Shown piece after piece: positions 47,608 to 60,850 of a stretch of 64,000 nucleotides of DNA. The notes under the pieces are model-generated. The model was not told where the DNA came from. It was given only the letters and a program-made list of their open reading frames with translations, and made no database searches. Each line of letters starts with the position of its first letter. Within the stretch, counting starts at the first letter, position 1. Made by a program: the position numbers and the translations under genes. Location of the stretch: the NCBI GenBank assembly GCA_038503035.1, contig JAVSML010019123.1:1-64000 (forward strand), given 5' to 3'. Source of the stretch: Crocodylus rhombifer. Lineage: Eukaryota > Chordata > Crocodylia > Crocodylidae.

Positions 47608-48725
47608 TTATCTTTGATCTTGGATGCTAGTCCTAGCTTTATGTCCACCTTAGCTTTCCTGACAGCCCCCCAACAGGCCCAAGCAGAGGAGGTATACTTC
47701 TCTTTGGAGATAGCACCCCACTTCCACCGGGTGTACACCACCTTTTTGGCAATCAGGCATTCCTGGATGCCCTTGGTGAGCCAGGGGGCTTTTGGGCACT
47801 CTTGCCCCCCTTGCTTCTTGTTGAGATGATCACCCCTTGGCTCCTTAGTATCGTCTCCTTAAGGAACAACCACTCATCTTGGGCAATGAGTTTCCCTGCC
47901 CTCGAGAACCCCAGTGCCTCTCCCACTAATCTCCTCAACTTGTTGAAGTTGGCCCTCTTGAAGTCTAGAGCTACCACCTTGCTGTAGGCCCTTGACACCC
48001 TGCACTGGATGGTGAATTCCAGCGAGCGATGATCACTATCACTCAGGTGGTCAAAGACCTGGAGGCCCCTCACCAGGTCATCGCCTGTGGACAGGACCAG
48101 GTCCAACAGGGCATTTCCTCTGGTGGGACTGTGCACATCCTGTATTAAGTGGAGGTCCTGTATCTCAGCCAGGAACTTCCTGGAATGGTCCGACCTGGTT
48201 GACTGTTCCTCCCAGCAGATGTCTGGGTAATTTAAATCACCCATGACAACTACATCCCTTGCCTTAAGTGCCTCTGCAAGCTGGCCCGAAAATTCCCAGT
48301 CCAGTTCCTCCCCTTGGTTGGGGGGTCTGTAGTAGACCCCCACCATTAAATCCCTCTCCCCATGGTCCCCTTGTATCTTGACACAGAGCACTTCAGCTTG
48401 CCCCTCCTCTGACCCCATTCTGCTGGCAGAGGATGTGTATTGATCCTTGACATAAAGCGCCACACCCCCACCTTTCCTTCCTTCTCTATCCCCCTTATAA
48501 AGTCCATAGCCCCTAATGCTAACTGCCCAGTTGTAGAATGAATCCCACCATGTTTCTGTACGCCCTATTATGTCTGGGTTTGAACTGGCTGTTTTGAGGG
48601 CGAGTTCCTCCTGTTTGTTCCCCATACTGTGAGCATCGGTATATAGGCATTTAAGGCCTTGCATAGCTGCTTGTGCCACCCCCCAATTTGGGAGACTGTC
48701 TGGACCCCCTGATTATGGCTCGATT
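47608..48725 (-). mobile_element. CR1 LINE ORF2 endonuclease fragment
   Basis: On the minus strand the frame at 48679-47753 encodes the CR1 apurinic-type endonuclease. Its motifs are GLKCLYTDAHSMGNKQEEL near the start, RTETWWDS (TETWW box), GVALYVKD, GVYYRPPNQG, VVMGDLNYPDICW (metal-binding GDxN) and SDSDHRSLEF (catalytic SDH). A frameshift near 47830 moves the continuation to another frame, where APWLTKGIQECLIAKK, YTRWKWGAISKEKY and RKAKVDIKLGLASKIKDN follow as in CR1 linkers before the RT domain. Similarity stops near 47610. The copy therefore lacks the RT and the 3' tail, which is unusual because CR1 copies are normally 5'-truncated. One frameshift inactivates it; otherwise it is well preserved. 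Confidence 0.93.
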
Positions 48726-51691
48726 ATGGTTGTGAAGTCATTCTTATTTGATAGGGATGTGGATAAAGGAGAACAGACGTAGGTGAAAGTGGCAAAAAAG
48801 CTTTTAATTCATATTTATAGACAATGGACAGTTCATCATTGCAGCATTTCCTAGTCCCAGTTTTCTTGTTGGAGCCTAGGTAACAGTAGAAGTAGCACTG
48901 CTGGGACCCTTACTATAACTTAAAGGCTAAAGCAGTCTTTGTTCCTTTTATTCAAAAGGAGGGGAAAGTTTCATGGAGCCATGGCAGTTCCTTCTTCTTT
49001 TCCTCCCAACTTACCTCTGAATAGTGTATTGGAAAAACTCTATGTCATGTCCACACAAACTGCAACCCTAGTAAGGGTTCACACTTCAATAAACCACAGA
49101 TATTAATTCTGCTCTGTGTTCCTAAAGAAAAGCAAGTTAAGTCTATTTCTCCTTATTTAATTGCAAAATGAAAACCCTTTAAGCACTGCCTTCTATCCTG
49201 AGTATATACTCCCCTTACTGTCATCTTCCAAGTGTCTAACCCAAAGCTAACTGTCAGTGGGAGCCTTTATCATTTGATGTAGTAGACTTTGAATTGGACC
49301 CCAAAATCCTGATGTTCAGTCACCTCAAAATTAGCCAAGGTGAGGGCAAGAGATTATGCACAATACTTCCACAGAAGTTGATGCACCAAATACTTTCCAA
49401 AAAAAAAAAAAAAAGAGACGATGCAAAGTGATCATGGGCTTCTACTAATGTGAAAGTAGACTCTAAGCAGTTAAAATTAATAGCTATAAAAGATTCTGTT
49501 GTGTTAGTCTGAGGACAATGGGTGCAGCTTCCATAAGTGACTAATTGAACTGACGTTTGTATACCATCGCATTCCCTAAATTATTGTATGTGACAATCGC
49601 TACTTTTTTGTGCAGGACTTTTTTCATCCGACTAAACTAGGCTGACTCAAAAAGCACATTTCAGAATGATAATTCATTCAACTCAAGATGTGCCTACAGT
49701 AAAAAACACCTTTAGGGAATGAACACATAATAGTGTACGGAGCTTTTAAGTAAGCTGTCCACAGGGCTATGCCAATTTAAACAAATTAAAATAATTGTCA
49801 GCAGGCTAGGAATGGAAATACTCTCTTTGTAAGGCTGCTGTGAAATGCCCTAGGGGGTTGGGTGGCACAGTAAGATTTTTAAATAATACCACTCTCGTGA
49901 CTCCCTGGTAGATTCATGTATTTATATCCTCTAGGTCTAGCTGCATACCAATATCCCCAGGTGTAAAGATGCTGCTCTCCCATATTTAACATGACTGATA
50001 TAATGGCATAGTGCTGTGTATTATACCACAAAGGATTGACTGGTATAGGGAAATCCCAAACCCTGGAAGGCTTGGGGGCTCGCTGCAGTGCAATGATTTT
50101 TCACCAATTGTTCTCCTCTGCTTAGCCAGCCCATGGTTCTTGTGAAATTCATTTACGTTGCTCGTATGGAGAAAGACTCTTTCAACGCCGCGCCCTTGGA
50201 GAACTGCATTGGCAGAGAGGTGTCATGGTACTTTTACCAGATACCAGTGCCCGGTTTACAGTAGCCTCACTTTTACTTTCTCTGGCAGCTGGCAGTTCCA
50301 AAGAGCTTTGCCAATAGCCAGTGATCACAAGGCCTAAAAATACCTTGGTCTGAACACTGATCCTCAAGCCGGGGAACAAGAGCAGCTTGAGAGTCACTTC
50401 GGTAGTGCTGTGGAGGATTCTGCCATACTGGGCAGAGACCAGATCCTAAAGTTTGGCACCCTTTTGTAAAGCTGCCAAAGAGAGGAAGGAGAGTCCAATC
50501 CATCGTGCCTTGGATAGGGTGTTCAGATGTAATGTCAACAACAGAATAAAATGTCACTACTTGGGTTTCTTGTATAGGTTGTATGTATGATCATTGTAGA
50601 ATGTGAACACCCACGCTGAATGTCACACGCCAGCCAGTTTATAGAAATAAGAAAAGAATGGCAATTTAGTACGCAGTAGGAAAACATACATATATGGTAT
50701 AAAGGCAGAGACATGCAAGGCCTGATATTTTTTTCCCCGCAGAATTCAATTAAGCACTTGGTTACTGTGATTGCATGCATACAGCAGTTATTGGTGTGTC
50801 CAAACTGAACAATGGGAATACACAGACATCTTGACATGCAAATACTCAATTGGAAGCAGAGGCATGAAACTACATATACTTGGTTTCATTTGCAATCTTT
50901 TACATACACTTTTAAAAATCAGCCCTTGCTGAGATACTTTTTTGCAGAAACATGCACAGGCAGATATGCTGTATTCCCAGAGAAAGAGAAAACAAGTTTT
51001 CTGCAAATTTTCCACAGCAGTGGTAATGTATAGCAGCAGTAAGCTAATTTTGCCTAATTTGCATTAACAGGTTCACAAAATATCTGGTGACCTTGGGATA
51101 ATATAAGCATTTTTCCACCTGTTGTTAGTAGCAACAGCTCTAAAAATTAAATCCGGTGGCAGAGAAATAGTATACTAGCCTAACACATAGCACTTTGTAC
51201 AAGGTTATGTGATGCTAGGTATCTTAGCACAGACTGAACCAGGCCTTTATTACACTGTCAAATTATTTTGGCCCCCTTCCCGCCCCCCCTCCCCAATTAT
51301 ATAAAGCTATTGAAACACCAAAGAAAAGAGTACGAGGTAGTTTAAATCTGTCTGCAGAATGAAATACCAGCATGTATTCAAAAGATGAATAGCTCATCAG
51401 AAAAAATTAGCCATGAGAATGACACTACAACACTGTGCTATGGGATGTTCAACTGCTTCTGAAGTCTGAGAAAAAGGTTGAGTGATCAGTTCTATAAAAG
51501 TCTGTGGACTTATACATTTAAGCTGCCTATTCTGGAAAACATTGCCATGCAGCTTAGTGGAAATGGGGGAAGAAAGAGAACTGAATTCTTAACCAGAGTT
51601 AAGATTAAACTGGGCAGGTCTTCTATGCATGTGCTTTCATGCACAGTAGCCTATTCTACTGAGCATTAAAGCATCCCATTGAAAACAGTGC
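48726..51691. other. Non-coding stretch, no gene seen
   Basis: A poly-A run lies at 49399-49414. Open frames are short and motif-free. No repeat was recognised with confidence. Confidence 0.5.
49399..49414. repeat. Poly-A run
   Basis: A homopolymer of about sixteen A. No retroposon body was identified upstream. Confidence 0.85.
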
Positions 51692-51845
51692 TAATACGCT
51701 AATATGTTAGCATCACTAAAAAGGCATGCACTTTTGCTACAGTGCATTAGGGGAGCCTAATATGCATTTATGCAATACCTCATATAAGAGGTACTAAACT
51801 GAATGTGCAGTAGCAAAAGCGAATTAATGCACATGTAGACATCTC
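51692..51845. mobile_element. Small palindromic element (MITE-like)
   Basis: CTTTTGCTACAGTGCATT (51731-51748) pairs with AATGTGCAGTAGCAAAAG (51802-51819) as 18-base arms with two or three mismatches. Between them, CATTAG/CCTAAT and ATGCAT-type motifs continue the symmetry. The sequence beyond the right arm reads ATGCACATGTAGACAT. The structure suggests a short non-autonomous DNA element. The ends and target duplication are not resolved. Confidence 0.45.
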
Positions 51846-54800
51846 CACTGACACATAGGATCTGAATCTTCCTGAAATAAGGACAACTAGATCAGCATTT
51901 CAGTCTTGAATGATGTTCTATGGAGAAGCTAAAGCATCTTGAAAGTGCTAAATCAAAACAATGCAGATATGGTGTCACAATTAGCGCCTACATACACTGA
52001 TAGAGAACATGAGTACTGCTTACGGAAACTTATATGCATCTCAGATTCAGTCCGTGTATAAAACACATCTCTATCTGGTCTTCTCCCAGCAAGAATATGG
52101 TATGCATCTCAGGTTTGAGCTACAATTTATTACACATTCATAGTTCTTTGGTTTGGCTTGAAAACACCGGGTTATATGTAGTAGATAGATACCTACTAAA
52201 ACTCCATGTTGTCCAGTTGGGCTGGATGCCATGAACAAAGTAAGCTGTTACCCCTCATCCAAACTGTAGTAAGGAACCCCTGTCTGAAGCAATTTCTGTA
52301 CCCCTCAAGTGCAAAGAACTGCAATTACGTCCTCATTCTGTGCTGAAGAACAATGCTGACAAGCAGATTCCTTGCCCACAAGCCTCCATAAAAGAGCATG
52401 TCATTTAAACCAGACCTTGGATTACTCTCGTTTCTTTTATCTCTGTTATTTTATTTCCAAATGAAGTGAAAAGTGGTGAGGAACAGGCCTGGTGGGAGCT
52501 TGCTGGCATGGGCATTTTTTTTTAAATGACATAATCATTGCTTTTGCTCCCAGTCCTCCCCAGATAGATAAAGGGATTGATTTATTTCTTGGGGAAACTG
52601 CTTTTCCAAATGATCACTCCTGAAAGTTTTCATGCACTAGCTTGATGTTTTACAGATGCTGAAGTGCAAGATTGGAGAGGGTGGAGTGGAGAAGAGGTTG
52701 TAATCGTGGCAGCTTTGATTCGACTTTTTGTCTTTCTAGGGCAGGAAAATTGACTTCAATTGCAATGTGCTGTCTGTGGGTGTTTTGAATCAGATGTTGA
52801 AAAAGCAATATCCTGCCTTCCCCATTTAAGATCAGATGAAACTTTGATATACCTTCTTTCGCCCAAGCCCTCCCTTGTCTGTTGTGCAGTGATCCACGCA
52901 CAAATCAGCTATCCACCCATCTTGCCCCAGTCTAGAAACAGATGCATCTTCTTTGCCCTGTGTCTACAGCCCCAGTCCTGCACTCCTCTACTGTTAACCC
53001 CCAATTTAGAAACTGCTTCCAAAGAAAGGAGATAAAATTAGCATTTCATGTACACAATATATATCATTAGGAGCTTGGACTTTTACTTTAATGAGACCAA
53101 GGTCCACAATGCTTTTCTTTCCATTATGCTACCTCTATGCCTTCAGCAAGAAACCCTCTTAATTTATTCTTTCTTTTGCATTTAATTTCAGATGCAGTAG
53201 TTCTGCTTTAATAAAGCAAAACTGTCCACTTACATACTTAGTATTGTCTTCACAGATGTGTACTACCTCCTGTCCTCTTTGACCCGACATTTTTTCTTAT
53301 GTGGGATCCCTTTGTCTGAAGCTTCAGAAGCCTGCAGGAACCAGTCTCTTCCCTAAGCTATTTTCAATAAGATTTTGTGGACGCTGATTTTACTGGACTG
53401 TGAAAACAATAATAAAGTATGTCACTATCTCGTTGTGATATACAGCCCATTTCCCTCAAAGAGGTCAAAACTAAAATTGTTACACATTTATTTTTGACAT
53501 CTCCTGGAGCTCTTAATCCATACATTAATGTGGAACTAGTTTTAGGCACACGTAAAGTGGCTTAAAGTTATGCCACACCAGGGCAGGATTCTCTGTGATC
53601 GGTGTTACCCAGCTCACATGCCATTAATGTGCAGCCACTCTCCAAGTGGCCAGGATGAGCCACTCAAGTGGCAGTCCTCCAGCATCCCAGGATGCACTGT
53701 CACCTCCTACCCAGCCCCTTGAGGGACAAACTTTCCACCCCCTTGAGGGATGCTCAGGGACAGTTCAGCTTCAGCACTAAATCTAAAGCTTAGCTTATTC
53801 TATGCACTGCTACAAGCTGGCAGGCCTGGGATGGATGAAATGAGCTCCTCACTTACGACACTGTGCAGTCAGAAGTGCATCTCTCGCTGGGATCAGTCCT
53901 TTGAATCCTCAGGAGAACGGCCAATCCTTTATGAAAGGCACTGTTGTCTCTTTCCTTTAGATTAACTCCGAGGGCTGAACTTTGTTAGACTGCTCCCTGG
54001 AATGGGTGGTTGCCTGCTGGTCCTTGGATCGTGGACCACTAAAAGCACCTCTGCTCCCACCCCGTGCTCAAATCTGTGCCAGTTGATCTGATCTAGTGAA
54101 ATGCACAGCACCAAAGAGTTGGGCATTGCCTTCCAACTGAGTTTGGGCAGAAGAGGGCAGGCATGAAGACCGCCTCTATGCTCTTCCCAGTAAACAGGAG
54201 TTCTTTTAGCTTCAATATCATAGTGAATCAACTTCTGCTACCTCCTTCCTCAGCTCTGTGCACTTTTAACAATGTGTTGTTAATAGGATTTCAGTAGAAA
54301 GTATTTCCCATATAGATACTTTTCTCTATTTGACACCCGCCGTGACCCTCAAAACGTATTAAAAATGGCTTATAAAATGGTTTCTTTTGGAGTCTGAGCA
54401 AATGTCTATGTATACAAAGTACTTCAGGAAATGAAAATGGATGAACAAAACACACTCCAATGAAGGAGAAATAGAAAGAGGATTAGCAGCAACCTTTTAG
54501 CTGTGAATCTTGGGGATGAAGGAAAATTAAGGTTAGAGGAAAAATCCAGCAGAGCTAATATGTATGGAAAGATGAAAGAGGGGGGAGAATGGGAGGTGAA
54601 GTGGAAGGGGGGAGAATGGAAAGATAGGAGGGAAGAGGAGCTGCAAAAGGTCAAGTTGCATGCAGAAGAGGTGAATATAGTATCAAAGGGTAAGAACCAT
54701 ATGAGCGGAATCAAAGTTTAAGGAAGCAAAGCTTGAAATAAGAACACTGATCATTTTGGAGATAGGTTATTGGATTAAAGTGAAGCAGTACTATCACCTT

Positions 54801-57800
54801 ATACAAGGGAACAAGAAATGAATTGAAAACATATCTTACGAGAGAATGTCAAGCTGCATGGGCTTTTTATACCATTTTTCATTAGTTAGGTGCCTGCTTC
54901 TTTTGATTCATTCTTTAATTTCTTTATCTTTAGCAGATATAGAACAATAGGGCTTTTTCTTTATCCTCTGAGAGTTTGCCGTGCTCTTTAATTTATTCAG
55001 ATGGGTTATTGTCTATGTTGCTACTGCAAAAGAAATTTTGGTTGCTTTTGCCTATCTGGATCAGTATTTAATTATTGCTGAACTCAGCAGAGGGACATCT
55101 GTGCGCTGAAGGAAGTAATTGACTGGAGCATAGAATAGTTGTCCAAAGGAAGTCGTTGCAGAGATCCCACTAAACCTGCTTTTAAATGGCTCGGCCAGAC
55201 TGTTGAAGCTACGCTACTACAAGAAGCAATGTTGCATTATCCCAGGAAAGGACCAGGCAACCTAGCCAGCCTCCCAACTCTACCTTTTTTTTATGATACA
55301 GCTCAGTCTATACCAGACACTTACATAGATTATTGCCTGACTCAATCTGAAAGCCAGTCTGATTTTGGTGACAAATTGTGGTAATGACCTGGTTTTAGCA
55401 GTTTCCATCCTTGTTACAAACTTTTTTTTTCCTATAGCCAAGAAGAGAGCTTTCCGAGGTGCAGACTGCAGTCCAGGCCTGCATAATTCCCCCTTGATAC
55501 TCAGCACCTGGTAAGCATGCATAATCTTCATTTGCCCGCATCGTAGCATCCGTAGCATACCTCTTCTAATATCTGCATTACCTAGGAATCAATAGTATCA
55601 CTAACTGCTTACCTGGGCCCAGGGCCTTTGAGAAAACTCCCACTGAAGTCAACATAAAAAACCCAACAACCCTGATTTCAGTAGATCTGTGGAAGGTTGC
55701 AAGGAAACCAACAGTCCAGACCTCTGTGTCATTCACCAAAAGTGGAATCAGGAGGAGCATGCACTTTGCAGCAAACTGTTTCAATTGCACATATTGCTTT
55801 TGATCTCTAGGAATTTTTTTCTATGTATTTGTGTTCTTAAATCTCCAGATAGCTAATAACAGGAAAAGGAAATCATTCAGACTGGTAATACACACACTTC
55901 ACCTACTTAGGGAGATGAACTATAGTCATTTCTACTTTTATGGATTAGCTCAACAAGCATTGCATTTAAATGTTACCTCAGTTTAAGTAGAGCTAATATT
56001 CTAGCAGTTCCAGTGATGATTTCCTTCTTCACTTTAGACCTGTGACAGTAACAGCATTTGAGCTACAGCCGGCTATGTTTTTTTTAGCATTTTGATCAGA
56101 TAATAATTGGCAATTTACACAACAATGGACATCAGCTGTGGGCATGCAGTTCTGGTCATGTTGTTTTGGTCAGAGGAAATAGGGCAATATAATACTAATA
56201 TTCAGGGGACTGAGCAAGCTGCACTTCCAGACCTGTCAATGGGATGTGTCAACATTAGTTAGCCCTTTAAGTCTTCAAGTGAAGACTTAAAAAAGGAGTG
56301 CTTCCATTCTTCCTTTTTTAAAAGAAAAAACAGGGCCAATAAAGGACTTCAAAGCTCAACACTCAAGTCAAAACATGCTTATTTTGGAGTCATAAAAACG
56401 GAGGTTTTAGTAGACGAATGTTTTCACCTAGCTCTGAAGGTAAGGAATTAAAAACCACCTAGCCATGTAGGAAAACATGCAGTTTCTTCTAACAAGAGTA
56501 AAAAAGACCAGAGTATTATCCTCCTTCTGTATGTATGGGCAGAGCCAGATCGACACAGGAGATTACTACAAGACAATCTGCCACATTAATAAAACCTTTA
56601 TACAACAGATCCTAACTTCTTAAGAAGCACAACCACCTCTGAGGTCAGATAGTCACTCATCTTCCAGATGCTTATGTCTCTTGCAGCATTTTTAATTCAT
56701 GCCAGGGAAGCCTCCGTTTTATATTTTTTCCCTGAACCTTGACACAAGTTCAAAATGAAGGATCTGTTAACTTCAGTTTCTTACTTCCCTCCATCTGTTT
56801 GGGTCACAAAATGAATGGTTCTCCACTAGCAAGTACAGTGAAGAGCTACGTTATGATAAAAATAGAAGTGCGAGATGAGACTCAGGTCCCTATTTTCCAT
56901 GAGCTGCTGCAAGATTTCAGCTATTGCCATGACACACGCTAAGGATTCAATAATTACAAAAACCCAAACGGCAATATACCAAACTATTCCAATCCTCAGT
57001 AATATTCAGTCACTAGTAAACATGCATAAATACCCACTTGTCCAGAGGGCACTAGTTAGGCAAGCAATCAAAAAATCTCCAAGACGACAACCATTCTTTC
57101 TCTCATCAACTTTACACTGACTTCCTCAAAAATGGCATTGCTTTGCAAGGCTAAATTCATTAATTTTCTTAAACAGCTATTTAATTTTTTGCCAGTCATT
57201 AAAAAAAACCCAGAAGCTTTCAAAGAAAGTGTGCACAGCAAGGCAGAAACTCATCTCCTAGAAGTCTGGCACCACCACCACCACAAAACAGCCCTCTACC
57301 GAAGCCTACCTTCACCTCCTTTCACATGATTGTGATTACTTTTTGCAGGTGCAAACAACAGAGCAAATTCTGCTTGGCTTTCACAGGAGTCTACAGCATA
57401 GAAGCTGGGCAAAAGGCATTTTCCTGCACAGTTTGCATAGGCACTGCAACAGCTGGAGTGGAGGGAATTATCCACCAGCTAATCTGCCTAGGGTATTCAT
57501 TACCTTCCAGAGGCAAAACTCTAAATCTCCAGTCCCTATGTATACTAGACAGCCCAGGTGCATGTGCACTCTCAGCTTTCAGCATCAAATGGACAGGCGA
57601 GTTTATGTAGGACACAGAGCTGTTTCCATAGTTTGATTGGGTTCCCCAACTCTTCAGAAAATGGTGAAAGCACAAGCCAGACCTCACTTTTTTCCTCTTC
57701 TGGGAACACTTATTTCTTAGGTTGGCAGGCACTCCTTCCCAGCAGGTCTTGGCTCTGCCTATAATCCCCAGGAAGTCTCTGGGAACCACAATGCCCAGAA

Positions 57801-59804
57801 GTCCTTTGTTCCAAACTAACCCAGATCTGGGCTATGACTGATCCAACTCCTGATAATGCAGGCACATCCCTCGTGATAGTTTTAGGAATCAAACTGGCAG
57901 GTTGACTTTTTTGTGAGGCGCTATTTAGTTGTGCATTCCTCTTTTATAAGAAGATGCCGTGGGTTTTTGGATGTTGTTACTCAGGACGGCCAGTTTGATT
58001 TGGTGTGCTTGTCAAAAACAAATCATCCTCGGAGAGGAATTAAGGCAAGGGTCAAAGGAAAGTTTATGTAGGACACAACATCCTTAAATAAGTGTAATTT
58101 GAAAAATAATGCAATCTATTCCTAAACGTTAGTGTGATGTTCTTCCTCCTCTCCCCCCACCTTTTCTTTATTGTTTTATTTTTGTTTTTTTTTTAATATA
58201 CTTTTGTTTTCTTTTCACTTACCGCTACTAGCAATGCTTTATTTTATTTGGCAAAATATCAACCCCTGTGCAAGCCTAGCTTTACCTACTTTTGCATTGA
58301 ACAGACCAGAATAAATTAATAAATTCTGGTTACAGTTGGAGGTGATAGCTGACTTATGAAGACTGAATTATCTTAGAAAAGCAGAATTAAATTTTGTGAA
58401 AACTTGAGGAAGAGTGTGTTTTGTAACAAAGCTCATATATTTCCAGTTTACGAAGACTGAGTACAGTTTAAATGTAATGTTTTCCTGCTGGAAATGAAGC
58501 CTGTGACACGTTTTGCTATAAAAAGCTATTTTGTGCACATGCTATAAGTAAAAGAGAAAAGTAAGTAGCGGAAAGCAAGAGAGACTCACATTCTGGTGTA
58601 TTTTTATGTAGGTGACAAGAGTTACAGGGAGTCCTTTAATAGCCTGCATCTAGAGCACTGCATATCGCAAAACCAACACAACATACTTGGGCATCACCGA
58701 TCACAGTACATAGAGCAAGTGAGGCTTGGCCTCCTTCTGCCCAGCACTGCGGTACAATGTAGTATGGCTAGTAGCATATGTGGAAAAATGGATATATCTG
58801 TTCCCACACTTTGTCCTGTTATTCCTCTGCATTTTTCAGTCAACCTTGAATTAGTTCTTGATCTGCCGCAAGTTTTAAAATATACAAAACTCTTCTTATA
58901 TATAAGAATGAAGTATGATTTTGACCTTGCATGGCAAACACTTATAAATTTGAGTTATCCTTAAATCAGGTCACTTTATGCTTTACATTGCCAAAGGAAG
59001 TGCTAACCTTCAGCATGAAGGTTGTTCTCAGTGTTAAAGACTCGATGCCTGTGTAGTCAAATTCTCTGAACTTACTACGTGGCATCATAGTTTATAGTCC
59101 ACAGAGACAAATGAAAGGAAAGTATATGCTCAAGTTCCTCAGAGCTTCAAGATTCAAGCTAACATTTCCCTTTCCATATTCAAAAACTAACATCAAGGAA
59201 ACCTATTATATGTTGTTTATTTTGAAAAAAGAAAACTCACATTAAGAAAAGGTTTTGAAATGCCATCTTTCTGAGAATGCACATGCATGTATAAATCAAT
59301 AAAAACCCAACATCCTCCATTTTTTGTAATTCAATAGCAATAATATTAAAATTGCCTTTAAATGTCAAGGATGTTGGAAAAATTAAAGATGAAATTACGA
59401 CAGCACTTCCCCTGTGAAATAGTAATTCTTTTAGTAATCCTGTAAACAAAAGCTCTTATATAATTCTGCTCATCTGTTATAAAAGTACTTTATGACAAAG
59501 ATGTCTCTGTGATAAGAATTAATTAAGGAAACCATCTGGTTTGAGAAGAACTTTTCTAAAGTGTATTTATATATAAAAAAGGCTTTTCTCATTAAAGGCA
59601 TTAGAATTTGAATTAAACAGGATCTTATTTCAATGGTGAGTTAGGTGTGTGGGTGTAATATTGTATTTCTGGTGGCTGCATGGATTTAAAAAGGAGGGCG
59701 CTCTGCTTTGCTTCTTTGGTTATGTCTTTATTCTTGGTTCCCCATGTACCCCTGAAGAAAATAACTGTGCTTGCATTTGTGGTAGTGTGCATTTCTTAGT
59801 GGTG
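51846..59804. other. Long non-coding stretch, no gene seen
   Basis: Open frames are all 132 codons or fewer, motif-free and often overlapping on both strands. Old repeat phrases such as ACTCCCACTGAAGTCAACAT (near 55636) are present. A perfect hairpin lies at 56266-56291, and purine-rich sequence covers about 54500-54670. Exons of an unknown gene cannot be fully excluded by eye. Confidence 0.5.
56266..56291. repeat. Perfect 12-base-arm palindrome
   Basis: TTTAAGTCTTCA and TGAAGACTTAAA are perfect inverses separated by two bases (AG). It could extrude as a cruciform. The tight spacing means an RNA hairpin would open to a slightly larger loop. Its role is unknown. Confidence 0.6.
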
Positions 59805-60049
59805 GCAGAGGACAGAACCAGGAGCAATGGCCTCAGGCTGCAGGGAAGTTTAACTTAGATATTAGAAAAACCCTCTCACTAGAAGGAACAGGTTACCCAG
59901 AGAGATTGTGAAGTCTCCATCCTTGGAGGTTTTTAAGACCCGGCTGGACAAAGCTTTTGCCGGGATGGTATATTTGGGAATGGTCCTGCTTTGGGTTGGA
60001 CTAGATGACCTCCTGAGGCAGTCCCTTCCAATCCTAACTATGATTCTAT
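59805..60049 (+). mobile_element. CR1 LINE 3' end (ORF2 C-terminal relic plus UTR)
   Basis: The plus strand encodes RTRSNGLRLQ, then after frame changes SPSLEVFKTRLDKAFAGMV, the C-terminal CR1 ORF2 motif. The UTR follows with GGTCCTGCTTTGGGTTGGAC, TAGATGACCTCCTGAGGCAG, TCCCTTCCAATCCTAACTA and the tail TGATTCTAT. It is 5'-truncated to about 245 bases and inactive. The ATGATTCTAT tail and VFKTRLDKAxAGM motif mark a subfamily distinct from the 44.7-kb copy. Confidence 0.9.
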
Positions 60050-60129
60050 CATTTGTGTTAAATGTACAGCTCCATATCAAATCCATGTTGTTCATGCTTG
60101 CATCTACCCAAGTATTTGTATGCCACAGG

Positions 60130-60410
60130 GCTGAAACCCTTCTTGTTACCCCTGGTGGCAGGGCCATCCCTGGGAAGGGGTGAATGGGGGTGACTGCTCC
60201 GAGCCTTGTGCTTTGGGGGGCCCCGTGGAGTGGGGCGGAGCAGCGGTTCAATGTCCAGCCACTTGCTACCCACCCCCCCAGCTGTCGATGCAGCTTATTC
60301 GGGTCCAGATCCCGTGGGATCAGAGTGGGAGGTGGGACTCTACATGGGCTGATTTGCCCCAGGCCCCCTACCCTGCTTGGGTCAGCTCTGCCTGGTTGTT
60401 ATGAAATATT
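60130..60410. other. GC-rich unclassified repeat-like segment
   Basis: Directly after the CR1 tail the DNA becomes GC-rich, with CAGGGCCATCCCTGGGAAGG and CTTTGGGGGGCCCCGTGGAG, phrases that resemble dispersed GC-rich repeats of reptiles. No ends were determined. Several short open frames overlap and look compositional. Confidence 0.35.
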
Positions 60411-60803
60411 TTTTTATTGACAGTATAGCACACAGGCATTTGCTGAAAGGGCCTGAAACGATCAGATCCCATTTGAAAATTGCATCAATGAATACAAAAT
60501 GTATCAGAGTTGCATTACACTCTCATCATCAGGAGTCCTTAGTAGTCGAGGTTGATTGGCAGTGGTGGTTCTTGATTTGAGCATGCTCACTGTACATATA
60601 TCTCTGCAGACCTTGTTCAGATCATTCCCAGCGCTACTCAGTGCTGCTATTGTTTCTGCTTCTTTGGTCCTGTGCCCTTTCCCTGCCCAACAGTGCACCG
60701 ATGCTGTTGTAAAAGGTTAAAATTACTGTCTGCTGATAAAATGAGATACTACTGACACTAAACACACTGCATTTCTACAGCACTTCCCTTTCCGCGCACT
60801 AAA

Positions 60804-60850
60804 GTAGTGGTTTTCAAACTACAGACCATTGGTCGCTTGCAGAGAGCCTG
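60804..60850. mobile_element. hAT terminal fragment, possible
   Basis: AGTAGTGGTTTTCAAACTAC resembles the CAGTGGTTTTCAAAC-type left end of Charlie-like hAT elements. No matching right end was found, so only a terminal fragment is suggested. Confidence 0.4.

Noticed and set aside
57391..57789. 132-codon minus-strand frame overlapping two plus frames
   Set aside because: Three overlapping frames without motifs indicate low stop density rather than coding.
58596..58964. 122-codon plus-strand frame
   Set aside because: No family resemblance and no exon boundaries with continuing neighbours.
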